Position numbers and translations under genes: made by a program
The notes under the pieces: generated by a model
Databases searched by the model: none
Told to the model about the DNA's origin: nothing
What the model saw: only the letters and a program-made list of their open reading frames with translations
Source: Methylobacterium sp. R2-1
GTDB lineage: Bacteria > Pseudomonadota > Alphaproteobacteria > Rhizobiales > Beijerinckiaceae
Assembly: GCF_014191355.1 (NCBI RefSeq)
Contig: NZ_JACHWM010000003.1
Location: forward strand, 310,001-374,000
Direction of reading: 5' to 3'
DNA: 64,000 nucleotides
Part shown: positions 37,881 to 45,381 of the stretch, piece by piece
How positions within the stretch are numbered: the stretch's first letter is position 1
Layout: every line of letters begins with the position of its first letter

Positions 37881-38162
37881 TTGAGAGACCGGAACGCCAA
37901 CCGCATGCCGCCGGGCGAGGTTGCGGGGAGCCCCAGCGAATGGAGCGGGGTCGCGAGCCCGATCCCGTTCACGCGGCGCGAACGCATCGCCGAGGCGCTG
38001 GATCTCAATCCGGCGCGGCTGTTCGAGCCGGGCCCGGTCTACCTGCCCGCCGAGGAACGACGCTTCCTCGAAGGCTTCCACAGCCTGCAGGCGAGCGAGC
38101 AGGCAGCACTGCGCGAGCTGGTTGGCATGCGCACGTTCGCTGGAGAGCGCCCGTCATGCTGA
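37881..38162 (+). pseudogene. XRE-type phage repressor C-terminal fragment
   Basis: PIPFTRRERIAEALDLNPAR and the tail PAEERRFLEGFHSLQASEQA match the C-terminal half of small phage or plasmid XRE repressors. Just upstream, another frame reads QRMERGREP, which would join the in-frame PIPFT if one base (G near 37960) were deleted, so the helix-turn-helix part is frameshifted. It marks the left edge of a worn mobile-element region. Confidence 0.5.
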
Positions 38163-38187
38163 ACCCTGCTGATCTCACCGCCACTGA

Positions 38188-38544
38188 TTGGGACAAGCTC
38201 TCGCCGGGCTGTTGGCGCTCTCCGCGCGCCGCGCGCTGGCCGGCCGCCAGGGCGAGCGGATGCAGCAGCAGCAGTTCGCCCCGGCCGGCGCGGACGAGCA
38301 CCGCGTCGCGCCGCACAGCTTCCCAGCTGTCGAGGAAGACCTCGGCGAGAAGGAGTGGGAGTCGGCGCTCCTCGCTCAGACGGCACACGCACTGGCGCAG
38401 GTCCGGCGCTTCGTGGCCGACGAGAAAAGCAACCAGCCAGCACTCACAGCCTCGGCGGCCGACTCGCGGAGCCCCGCGGCCCAAGGCCTCATCGCCCGCG
38501 CTTTCGCCGCCCTCACATCCTCCCGCAATGGAGAGGCAGCGTGA
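38188..38544 (+). CDS. hypothetical protein of the mobile-element remnant
   Basis: The 118-residue product has a plausible composition with helical regions (LLALSARRALAGRQGERMQQ) but no recognised domain. An ATG at 38156 in a different frame (MLNPADLTATDWDKLS) seems to feed into this frame through a frameshift near 38200, so the true N-terminus may be lost. It is probably an eroded accessory protein. Confidence 0.35.
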   Translation: MGQALAGLLALSARRALAGRQGERMQQQQFAPAGADEHRVAPHSFPAVEEDLGEKEWESALLAQTAHALAQVRRFVADEKSNQPALTASAADSRSPAAQGLIARAFAALTSSRNGEAA

Positions 38545-38838
38545 AGCGGGCTCGTCGTCGACCGCTTCGCGGAGGGCCGAGCATCATCCTTCGGCTGCGT
38601 CGTCCTTTTCCGGCTCGAGAGCTCCGTCCGAGAGCTTCTGAGCCTCGGCCGCCTGCTCAACGGCCGGTGCGTGCCGATCGCTCGGGAGTGGAACGGCTCG
38701 TGGGTCAGTTGCCCCGTACTGGATCACGGCGAGATCGTCGGTTCGATTGGTCGTGTCGGTCATGCGTCACCTCTGCTTGGCCAACTCAGCCGCCAGCGCA
38801 GGGTTGCGCGGCACGTGCATTCGGAACTCGCCGCATGA
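38545..38838 (+). pseudogene. open frame without start, repeat-related peptide copy A
   Basis: The frame is in register with the preceding gene past its TGA and reads LFRLESSVRELLSLGRLLNG and REWNGSWVSCPVLDHGEIVG, then SIGRVGHASPLLGQLSR, ending at TGA 38836-38838. The short block G(E/K)IVGSIGRVxH(A/E)xP recurs at 61.3 kb with conserved DNA, so these are two remnants of a common element gene. No start codon is visible. Confidence 0.4.
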
Positions 38839-38896
38839 ACCCCCCACTTCGAAGAGGCGGGAGCGTCCCCTCATCGTCGACTGCTTTGCGGGAGAC

Positions 38897-39076
38897 CTAA
38901 CGCTGGGCAAGCTTCTGGGCCTGTGCCGTAATCCGGTCCTTGCGGAGGCGAGCAGCATCGACAGCCCTGCGGTCTACCGGAACTCTACCGACGATTCTGG
39001 ACAGGTCTATATTGTCCCAGGGCCGAAGGCTCTTTTCGGGCACGTCAGTTGTCTGTTGTTGTGGCTGGATCGTCAT
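38897..39076 (-). CDS. small hypothetical protein (59 aa)
   Basis: The minus frame from ATG 39076 to TAG 38897 reads MTIQPQQQTTDVPEKSLRPW, then DNIDLSRIVGRVPVDRRAVD and a basic helical tail. A GGAG motif lies about 9 bases upstream. The hydrophilic, balanced composition favours a real short gene; no function is known. Competing plus-strand frames over the same bases have no start site. Confidence 0.45.
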   Translation of the reverse strand: MTIQPQQQTTDVPEKSLRPWDNIDLSRIVGRVPVDRRAVDAARLRKDRITAQAQKLAQR

Positions 39077-39448
39077 GGCGTCGTACTCCGCCGGGCGGCT
39101 GGAAATATTCCGCTGCCCAATGGGACTAATTCAGCCAGCAACGATCGGTTTCAGAAGGCGGCTGTTCCTGCCCGATACCGTACGAATCCCCACGCGCGAC
39201 CTGGCCGCCTCAGCGGAGCCCTTCCAGGTGGAGAAGATTGTTCCAGTCCAGGCGAGCCCCTTTCAAAAGATGAGGGATGCATCGCGAACATGTCAGAAAC
39301 GGAATGCGAACTCTGTCCGCACACCTCAGACATCTCTGACAGAGATGGGACGGCATGACGGACGGGTCTGTTCAACCTTCAACACGTCCTGACGCCGAGC
39401 GAGCACTGTCGGCTGTGTAGCGGCACCCAGGGGAAGGGCAACACCGCG

Positions 39449-39712
39449 ATGCCCGGCATCAGTCCGACGGGCGAAACCTGCAGCACCAGCAACCGCTTGG
39501 TGCGGATGCGGCTCGCCAAGGTTTACCGGAGGTGCGGGCTGATGGAGCGGCACTGGACCGGCGGGAAGGGCATCGACGATCTCGCGACGGCGCCGGCCTG
39601 CGGGAACTGGAAGGTGATCAAGGATCCGCCGGCTAAGGCAGCACCGAAGAGAGCCGCCCTCACCACGCTCGCCCGTGCGGCCACGCCAAGGGAGGGGCAA
39701 GCTGATGGCTGA
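39449..39712 (+). CDS. hypothetical protein of mobile-element remnant
   Basis: The 87-residue, basic product (RLVRMRLAKVYRRCGLMERH) has no recognised domain. Its stop overlaps the start of the next ORF at 39705 in the compact manner of phage or plasmid genes. Support is moderate. Confidence 0.42.
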   Translation: MPGISPTGETCSTSNRLVRMRLAKVYRRCGLMERHWTGGKGIDDLATAPACGNWKVIKDPPAKAAPKRAALTTLARAATPREGQADG

Positions 39713-40079
39713 TGTAGAGACGCTGAAGGGGCTGCTGGAGCGGGTGCGGAAGGCTGATCTGCCGAACCGCGATCTGGACGGGGACCTCTGGGAGAGCACC
39801 GTCGGCAAGGTCTGGCGCTATCCGCTGAGCGGCCCCTGGGTCGATACCCCGCACTATCCCGTGCCCTGCATCACCGCATCCATCGACGCCGCACGCACCG
39901 CTCACGCTAAGGCGCTGCCGAACTTACGGATGGACGGAGAAACCGTGCGGCAGTCCTTCAGGAGAGACCACGGCAGAGATGATCAGCGATCTCGGCTGGA
40001 TTTTGATCGGTCTGGCCAAGCCGGTGCTCGACGATGTGACTGGCGCCGAGGTCGAGGCGGCGGCCATCCTTGCCGGTGA
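39705..40079 (+). CDS. hypothetical phage-like protein, C-terminus probably degenerate
   Basis: GGAGGGG lies 7 bases before ATG 39705. The first 75 residues (MADVETLKGLLERVRKADLP, PVPCITASIDAA) resemble a recurrent Methylobacterium prophage family with a YTASIDAA block. After about residue 85 the sequence becomes Arg/Asp/Gly-rich, the look of an out-of-frame tail, and a better frame starts at 39979. So the gene was probably frameshifted near 39930. Confidence 0.45.
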   Translation: MADVETLKGLLERVRKADLPNRDLDGDLWESTVGKVWRYPLSGPWVDTPHYPVPCITASIDAARTAHAKALPNLRMDGETVRQSFRRDHGRDDQRSRLDFDRSGQAGARRCDWRRGRGGGHPCR

Positions 40080-40188
40080 TCTCGCGAAGATGCTGTGCGA
40101 CGGAAGCTTCCAGGGCAAGCTATGCGGTGCGAGGCCATGTTCGCTGGTGCCGATTGGGCTACGGAGGCGAGTTTCCCAACTCTCTTGA
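39979..40188 (+). CDS. small hypothetical protein (69 aa)
   Basis: The product starts MISDLGWILIGLAKPVLDDV and has good composition for its first 45 residues, with an amphipathic Ala/Leu helix. The tail from about residue 55 looks out of frame. It overlaps both neighbours, consistent with an eroded compact cluster. Confidence 0.38.
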   Translation: MISDLGWILIGLAKPVLDDVTGAEVEAAAILAGDLAKMLCDGSFQGKLCGARPCSLVPIGLRRRVSQLS

Positions 40189-40424
40189 CGCTGGCCGAGC
40201 TGGACATCGAGGAGATTGCCCGCCGGCCCGACGATCTACGGGACGTCGCGTGGGCGCTCACCGACCCGCATTGCCTATCCGGTGAAGCGTGGGGGGAAAT
40301 TCATCTTGGCACCCCCGATCCGTCCCCAACCTGGATCCGCTACTGGATCGCTGGCGCAATGGAAGAATTCCGCCTCAGCTTCGCGAAAGGGCGCGCCGGG
40401 CCCCCGCGTGAGGTCACCACATGA
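40122..40424 (+). CDS. hypothetical protein (100 aa)
   Basis: An AGGG lies 6 bases before ATG 40122. The product (MRCEAMFAGADWATEASFPT, then LDIEEIARRPDDLRDVAWAL) is acidic with several Trp and a GTPDPSPTWIRYWIAGAMEEF segment. The stop overlaps the next start (ATGA), a sign of a genuine coupled pair. No family was recognised. Confidence 0.5.
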   Translation: MRCEAMFAGADWATEASFPTLLTLAELDIEEIARRPDDLRDVAWALTDPHCLSGEAWGEIHLGTPDPSPTWIRYWIAGAMEEFRLSFAKGRAGPPREVTT

Positions 40425-40717
40425 ACGACCCACGCGGCCGGGCCTACAAAGGCGGCCTGACGAGGCTCGCTCGCGGGAAACTCACCGTGGGCGCTTTCCA
40501 CCGCGACTCCGAGAGGATTGTGGAGCTCCGGCTTCACGACGCCCGCGGCCGGACGCAGGAGGCGGTGCTAAGCCTCCCGCAGGCCCGTGAAGCACTGCGG
40601 CACCTTTCGGGTGCCGTGGCAGCCCTCGAAGCTCTCGCCCGCCACGACGGGTCGCCCTGTAGCTCCGCGCCTCGTGAGGGTGCGGCAGAGTACCAGACCG
40701 ATGAACAAGCCGCCTGA
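40421..40717 (+). CDS. hypothetical protein (98 aa)
   Basis: ATGA overlap with the preceding gene indicates translational coupling. The product (MNDPRGRAYKGGLTRLARGK, ERIVELRLHDARGRTQEAVL) is basic at the start with an Ala/Leu helix near residue 55-75. No known domain. It is compact with the next ORF, which starts inside its 3' end. Confidence 0.5.
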   Translation: MNDPRGRAYKGGLTRLARGKLTVGAFHRDSERIVELRLHDARGRTQEAVLSLPQAREALRHLSGAVAALEALARHDGSPCSSAPREGAAEYQTDEQAA

Positions 40718-40892
40718 TCCGCGCGCGCGAACGGTGCGTGCAGAGGAGGAAGCACGGCTGACACACCTGAAATTCGAATTGCTGGAGGTGGCCAGCACCG
40801 ACGAACGCCTCAAGCCGGGCGAGTTTCGGTTTTTCTCGCGCCTGCTCAAACACCTCGACAAAAAAAACCTGGACGGCACGCGTCAGCGATGA
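40701..40892 (+). CDS. small basic hypothetical protein (63 aa)
   Basis: The product starts MNKPPDPRARTVRAEEEARL and ends in FFSRLLKHLDKKNLDGTRQR. It overlaps the preceding gene by 17 bases in another frame. It may be a regulatory peptide of the remnant element; no family was recognised. Confidence 0.48.
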   Translation: MNKPPDPRARTVRAEEEARLTHLKFELLEVASTDERLKPGEFRFFSRLLKHLDKKNLDGTRQR

Positions 40893-40896
40893 ACGC

Positions 40897-41421
40897 ATGG
40901 GTGCCGAGGTACCGAGGTGCGGGGATAGCTCAGTCTGCAATTCGCACCGGAAGGCGCTCGCGAGACATGAGTGGCTTACCTATGAGCCGGGCAGCGGCAA
41001 GAAGGCGACGCTCTACCGCTTTCCATACAAGCCGCCGGATGAAGCGGTCATGAAACTCTACGCCCGGCAGCGGGCACTTTCCGAACGCAGAGAGGAGAAC
41101 GGTTTTAGACCGAATTGCTCGGATCCAGACCTGGGCGGCGGACCAACCCAGAGGTGGGCCACGAACCAACCCAGGGGTGGGCGGCGGCCTAACCCCGGGG
41201 TGGGCGGTGGCCCAGGGATTCCCTGTATACCTTCCCTAGATCATTCCCAGGAGGATCCTTCGTACCAAGAGGAAGGCTTAGGTATCTGCTCGGTCTGTGA
41301 AGAGCAGGCAATCGTTATGGCGGACGACGGATGGCCCTACTGCGAGAGATGCCTTGTCGGACCCGGCTTGCGCTACGGGCGTTCGGAAGCCGTCCCAGCC
41401 GCTTCCGAGGATAATGATTAG
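40897..41421 (+). CDS. helix-turn-helix-like protein with internal 23-bp tandem repeats
   Basis: The 174-residue frame contains HRKALARHEWLTYEPGSGKK and ATLYRFPYKPPDEAV, the recognition-helix and wing style of winged-helix replication or repressor proteins, but the usual upstream helices are missing. A repeat-coded GP/NP-rich linker (41132-41217) is followed by a C-terminal CSVCEEQAIVMADDGWPYCE, a CxxC...CxxC zinc-knuckle-like end. So a DNA-binding protein with a rubbery linker is likely; function unknown. Confidence 0.55.
   Translation: MGAEVPRCGDSSVCNSHRKALARHEWLTYEPGSGKKATLYRFPYKPPDEAVMKLYARQRALSERREENGFRPNCSDPDLGGGPTQRWATNQPRGGRRPNPGVGGGPGIPCIPSLDHSQEDPSYQEEGLGICSVCEEQAIVMADDGWPYCERCLVGPGLRYGRSEAVPAASEDND
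41132..41217 (+). repeat. 23-bp tandem repeat (3.7 copies) within a coding frame
   Basis: Units start at 41132, 41155, 41178 and 41201 with consensus TGGGCGGCGGACCAACCCAG followed by GGG. The 23-base period is not a multiple of 3, so each copy is read in a different frame, giving Gly/Pro/Asn-rich residues in every case. No spacers differ as in CRISPR, and no flanking direct repeats suggest a transposon. Confidence 0.75.
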
Positions 41422-41674
41422 GTTTCGTCGAGGCTATTTCCAGGATCGAGTAAGTTCCCCGAGCGCGGCGTGCCTGCCCGGTGATCGTAGCCGCGCCATG
41501 TCCCGTGCTCGGCGGCGGAGAAGGGCCAGCAGGCACGGTCGCACCGGTCCTGATTTCGAGACACCACAGAGCGCCAGAGCCCGCCAGCTATCCACCTTAG
41601 CGGCAGAGCCCGAAGAAGCCGGCGCGGCCCTGGTGAGGCTGCCAGAGCCACCAGGACGGCAAGGCGAAACCCGA

Positions 41675-42034
41675 TCAATAGAGCCTCACCCCGAAAACCG
41701 AAAGCCACGCTCTGTTAAGCCACGTGTTACGGCCAGGGTCGTAGGCGGCGAGATGGGCACCGGTGAGGGCGGCGCTACGGGCCCGCTGCTTGCGCTGAGT
41801 TTCGCAGTCTAGCACCTCGCCCGGCGCCAGCATGTGCAAGCCACGCACGGCCTGATCGGCGGCCTCCTTCCCGTAAAGCCTAACCCATTCGTCGGCATGC
41901 ATCTCCAGCACGCGGGTGCGGGCAATCCAGAAACTATCCCCGCACGAAACCCGACGGTTCACGTCCTCGATAGCCTCCATGAGGAGGGACTGAGCGCAAC
42001 TGCGGATAGATGGATCAACATAAATTCTGGCCAT
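41675..42034 (-). CDS. hypothetical protein (119 aa)
   Basis: An AGGAGG sits 5 bases before ATG 42034, a strong start. The product (MARIYVDPSIRSCAQSLLME, then DVNRRVSCGDSFWIARTRVL) has no signal peptide, is probably cytoplasmic, and has no recognised domain. Longer upstream extension in the same frame lacks coding composition. Confidence 0.65.
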   Translation of the reverse strand: MARIYVDPSIRSCAQSLLMEAIEDVNRRVSCGDSFWIARTRVLEMHADEWVRLYGKEAADQAVRGLHMLAPGEVLDCETQRKQRARSAALTGAHLAAYDPGRNTWLNRAWLSVFGVRLY

Positions 42035-42651
42035 CACTCCTCCTGCGCACAATCCTATCGCCGTCTGGGATATGAGCAACAAAACATTGCCTATCAAAAT
42101 ATAATTTTTAGACTTGGTGGGATCAGTATTGTTATTATCAAGTGTGCAGAGAGGCGTTGCTATGCCCCTTGGCTCACATGGGGGGTGGGGGCTAGCTTTA
42201 ACGGAGGGCAAAACTTGGAGGGGACCGCGTGGGGCGTCTTTTCTGCGCGGGCGAGCGAAAAAAAATTCGAGTGCAGTCCGATCATCTGCAATCTGCGCCC
42301 GTATCATATACCGGGCAAAGCCGACCAAGCGGCATGCGAACTCCTGACCCCTTCCGGACCTTCGGCATCACACATCTGAAAGTCCGCTTCAGGTCATGAA
42401 GGGGACGTCTCCGTCGCGTTCGCGAAAAAGTCTCGGCAGCTCTCATGCGCACTCAAAACGCATGCAGCCAGTGAATGAAAGCTTCCTTATTTCGGGGGAT
42501 CCGGCCGTCCCTGCGGCCACCTTATCACAATGCAAGACGATCCAAGTCGCCGACTCATTTAAAGCCAGCCCCTTCCAAATGTAACGGAGCAGAACCCCCT
42601 TATTTTAATAACTTGTATGCCTTGGACGACGGTCACCTAGCTCAGTCCACT
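42035..42651. other. 617-base AT-richer intergenic region
   Basis: The stretch 42070-42150 is distinctly AT-rich compared with the rest of the window (AATATAATTTTTAGA and similar). It carries a dispersed repeat at 42333-42363. No gene is convincing. The UDP-galactopyranose mutase gene ends at its right edge, so this may be a recombination scar beside the glycan genes. Confidence 0.45.
42333..42363 (-). repeat. dispersed degenerate repeat, copy 4
   Basis: The minus strand reads GAAGGTCCGGAAGGGGTCAG then GAGTTCGCATG, the best-preserved copy. About 20 bases farther in the plus direction lies AGTCCGCTT, half of the palindrome seen at 15468. Confidence 0.5.
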
Positions 42652-43818
42652 TCATGACGGCACGGATGGCTGCGGCATGGTGTGGAGCGGGCGCACCGCG
42701 TGCTGAGGACCGGCGGAGAGGCGGCCGAGTTGGGCGTCGATCCGCCGGTACGTCGCAAGTGCCTGTCCGACGATCTGGTCCATGTTGTAGTAACGGTAGG
42801 TGGCGAGCCGGCCGACGAACCAGACATCAGGCTGTGCCTGGGCAAGCCGCTCGTAGCGTTTGAACAGGGTTTGGTTCTCGGGCCTCGGCACGGGGTAGTA
42901 GGGATCGCCCTCGGCGCTCGGATATTCGTAGGTCAAAGAAGTCCGCGGGTGCTCCTGGCCGGTCAGGTACTTGTACTCGGTGATGCGGGTATAGGCCTCG
43001 CTCTGCGGATAGTTCACCACCGCCACCGGTTGGTGCTGGTGAGTGTCGAGCGTCGTGTGCACGAAACGCAAGGAGCGGTAGGGCAGCCGGCCGAAGCGGA
43101 AATCGAAATACTCGTCGATGGCGCCGGTATAGATCAGCCGCCGGTGGGGGATGAACTCGCGCAGGCTGCGGAATTCAGCGTTGGTCATCACGCTGATGTT
43201 GGGATGCGCCAGCATTCGCTCGAACATCCGCGTGTAGCCCTGGGCCGGCATGGCCTGGAACCTGTCGGTGAAGTAGCGATCGTCGCGGTTCGTGCGGGTG
43301 GGCACCCGTGCCGTTACCTGCCGGTCGAGTTCGGAAGGGTCGAGTCCCCATTGCTTGCGCGTGTAGCCGCGAAAGAACTTTTCGTAGAGTTCCCGGCCGA
43401 TGGCTGAGACGACGACGTCCTCGGAGGTCCGGATCTCCGCGACCGGTTTGGCGCGGGCGGCGAACCATGCTGGGAGTTCGTCCGAGGTAAGGGAAAGGCC
43501 GTAGAGGCGGTTGATCGTGTCGAGATTGATTGGGATCGGCACCAGCATTCCGTCCACCATCGCCAGAACCCGGTGCTCGTAGGGCCGCCACGCCGTGAAC
43601 TGCGACAGGTAGTCGACGACACTGTCGGCGTTGGTGTGGAAGATGTGCGGCCCGTACTGATGGATGAGGATACCCGCCTCATCGAGCCTATCGTACGCGT
43701 TGCCGCCGACATGGTGGCGCCGGTCGATAACGAGGACGCGTTCACCGCGCTGGCTCGCCAGCCGCTCCGCAAGCACGCTGCCAGCAAATCCGGCGCCGAC
43801 GAGCAGCCAATCGTACAT
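42652..43818 (-). CDS. glf: UDP-galactopyranose mutase
   Basis: The 388-residue flavoprotein starts with a Rossmann signature (MYDWLLVGAGFAGSVLAERL) and contains the GGNAYD and HQYGPHIFHT segments typical of UDP-galactopyranose mutase. It interconverts UDP-galactopyranose and UDP-galactofuranose, the donor for galactofuranosyl residues in surface glycans. GGAGG lies 9 bases before the ATG. It follows the glycosyltransferase gene by 33 bases and is probably co-transcribed. Confidence 0.93.
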   Translation of the reverse strand: MYDWLLVGAGFAGSVLAERLASQRGERVLVIDRRHHVGGNAYDRLDEAGILIHQYGPHIFHTNADSVVDYLSQFTAWRPYEHRVLAMVDGMLVPIPINLDTINRLYGLSLTSDELPAWFAARAKPVAEIRTSEDVVVSAIGRELYEKFFRGYTRKQWGLDPSELDRQVTARVPTRTNRDDRYFTDRFQAMPAQGYTRMFERMLAHPNISVMTNAEFRSLREFIPHRRLIYTGAIDEYFDFRFGRLPYRSLRFVHTTLDTHQHQPVAVVNYPQSEAYTRITEYKYLTGQEHPRTSLTYEYPSAEGDPYYPVPRPENQTLFKRYERLAQAQPDVWFVGRLATYRYYNMDQIVGQALATYRRIDAQLGRLSAGPQHAVRPLHTMPQPSVPS

Positions 43819-43851
43819 GGATCCCGACCTCCGGGGTTGCAGGGATGAGGC

Positions 43852-45162
43852 TCAGACCGCTGTGGTGGCCGGTTGCAGGAGGGGAGCCGCCAAGGCTCCG
43901 CTGCGGCGCTGGGCCTCCGACATGAGCGCCTGCATCGCGGCCCAGGTCCGGTCCCAGGAATGAGTCGCAAGGCGCTGGTCGACCGCTTCGAGCCAAGCGT
44001 CCTTTGGCTGGAATAGAAGCGCCTCGGCGGAGAGGACGACGGCTTCCGGCGTCTCGGCGACAGCGACCAAGCCTGCCTCTCCGTAGTCCCGCAGCACGTC
44101 GACGATGGGCGTGGAGACGACCCGCAGCCCGGCGGCCAGGAATTCGGGGGTCTTGGTTGGGCTGATGAACCGTGTCGCCTCGTTCAAGGCGAAGGGCATC
44201 AGGCCGAGATCCCAGTGGCGCAGGTAGTCCGGCAGTTCGGCGTAGGTCTTCGGCCCGAGCCAGTGGATGTTCGGCCGCTGCGGCAGGCTGGCTGGATCGA
44301 TCTTCACCACCGGGCCGATCATCACGAAGTGCCAGTCCGGCCGCAGATCGGCGACGGCAGCCAGAAGATCGCGGTCGAGACGCTCGTCGATGACGCCGAA
44401 GAATCCGAGGCGCGGCCGCGGGATCACCGCCTGATCCGGCGGATCGGAGCGGTCGCTCAGTCGAGCCGCGCGGAAATGTTCGGCATCCACCGAGGAGGGA
44501 AAGCAGTGGATGTTGGCGTGCGTCCCGCGCTTGGCCTCGTAGAGGCTGCGCCCGCCGGTGAAGACAAGGTCGGCCTGACCGATCAGGTCCGCCTCCTGGA
44601 CGATCAGGTCCGGTGACGCGCCGCGGAAAGCCGACAGCTCATCCATGTTGTCGTAGACGGTCAGATCGCGCGGCAGGTCTCCCGACAGGCTGACCGCGGC
44701 CGGCGTGTAGTACCAGAAGATCCGCGCCGCGTTCGGGCGATCGCGAAGAAGCGCCGGGATCAACCGGGCCTGGGCACGGTTGGCGACGTAGGACTGCGCC
44801 TGCGCGAGAACCGGAACGGCGACCGTGACGCCGGGCGCGACCGACTGGAGGCGCAGATGATCGGTCCCGGCAACCTCACCGGCCGGCTCCTCCACGAAGA
44901 TTACGTCGAAATACCGTGCGGCGCGGCTCATCAGGTGCTGCGGACGCTGCCAGACGAAGCCCCATCGCAGATGGGAGAAGCAGATCAGCAATGGTCGAGG
45001 GCCGTCCGTGGGTTTCAACTCAGTAAAAGCGGCCTCGATGAGATTTCCGCTGCCGCGGTCAGGAAGCGAGCGGTCCGCATTGGCGAAGCCTGTGACGATG
45101 CGCGACTCTTCCACCCTCGGCCTCCACCTGATGCGATCAAGACGGATGGAGAACCCGAGCAT
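43852..45162 (-). CDS. glycosyltransferase family 1-like
   Basis: The product (about 436 residues from the first ATG) has LLICFSHLRWGFVWQRPQHL near residue 60, a signature of a GT group linked to galactofuranose or teichuronic-type polymers, then a GT-B fold with a C-terminal donor-site segment (FISPTKTPEFLAAGLRVVS). No Shine-Dalgarno is seen before the ATG at 45162, so a downstream start, cutting about 50 residues, is possible. With glf it suggests transfer of galactofuranose. Confidence 0.85.
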   Translation of the reverse strand: MLGFSIRLDRIRWRPRVEESRIVTGFANADRSLPDRGSGNLIEAAFTELKPTDGPRPLLICFSHLRWGFVWQRPQHLMSRAARYFDVIFVEEPAGEVAGTDHLRLQSVAPGVTVAVPVLAQAQSYVANRAQARLIPALLRDRPNAARIFWYYTPAAVSLSGDLPRDLTVYDNMDELSAFRGASPDLIVQEADLIGQADLVFTGGRSLYEAKRGTHANIHCFPSSVDAEHFRAARLSDRSDPPDQAVIPRPRLGFFGVIDERLDRDLLAAVADLRPDWHFVMIGPVVKIDPASLPQRPNIHWLGPKTYAELPDYLRHWDLGLMPFALNEATRFISPTKTPEFLAAGLRVVSTPIVDVLRDYGEAGLVAVAETPEAVVLSAEALLFQPKDAWLEAVDQRLATHSWDRTWAAMQALMSEAQRRSGALAAPLLQPATTAV

Positions 45163-45381
45163 AGAAGCAATGTTCTAAATGTGAGGAAAAAATTTTCCCA
45201 ATTTCATCCAAGATATACATAGGTTTTAGATTTTCAAAACATATGTTCGTTACTGGTTTATGAATATATGCATACGATCGGATCGTGATTACTTGATGTT
45301 AGCTCGTGCGATGGGAACGCGCGAGCCCGCCGGGAATTACGACGTGACCAACCTGCCTGTGAGGGGCGAAGAGTCGAGGCA
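45163..45381. promoter_or_regulatory. AT-rich divergent intergenic region of the glycan cluster
   Basis: This 219-base gap separates the minus-strand glycosyltransferase from the plus-strand glycosidase fusion. It contains runs such as AAAAAATTTTCCC and ATATACATAGG that are exceptional for this GC-rich window. It probably carries the divergent promoters. No palindromic operator was identified. Confidence 0.4.

Noticed and set aside
41132..41217. Tandem repeat as a CRISPR array
   Set aside because: Repeats are adjacent without unique spacers, only 23 bases long, and no cas gene is anywhere in the window.
37881..42034. Complete prophage
   Set aside because: No integrase, terminase, portal, capsid or tail genes; only small, partly broken accessory-like ORFs.
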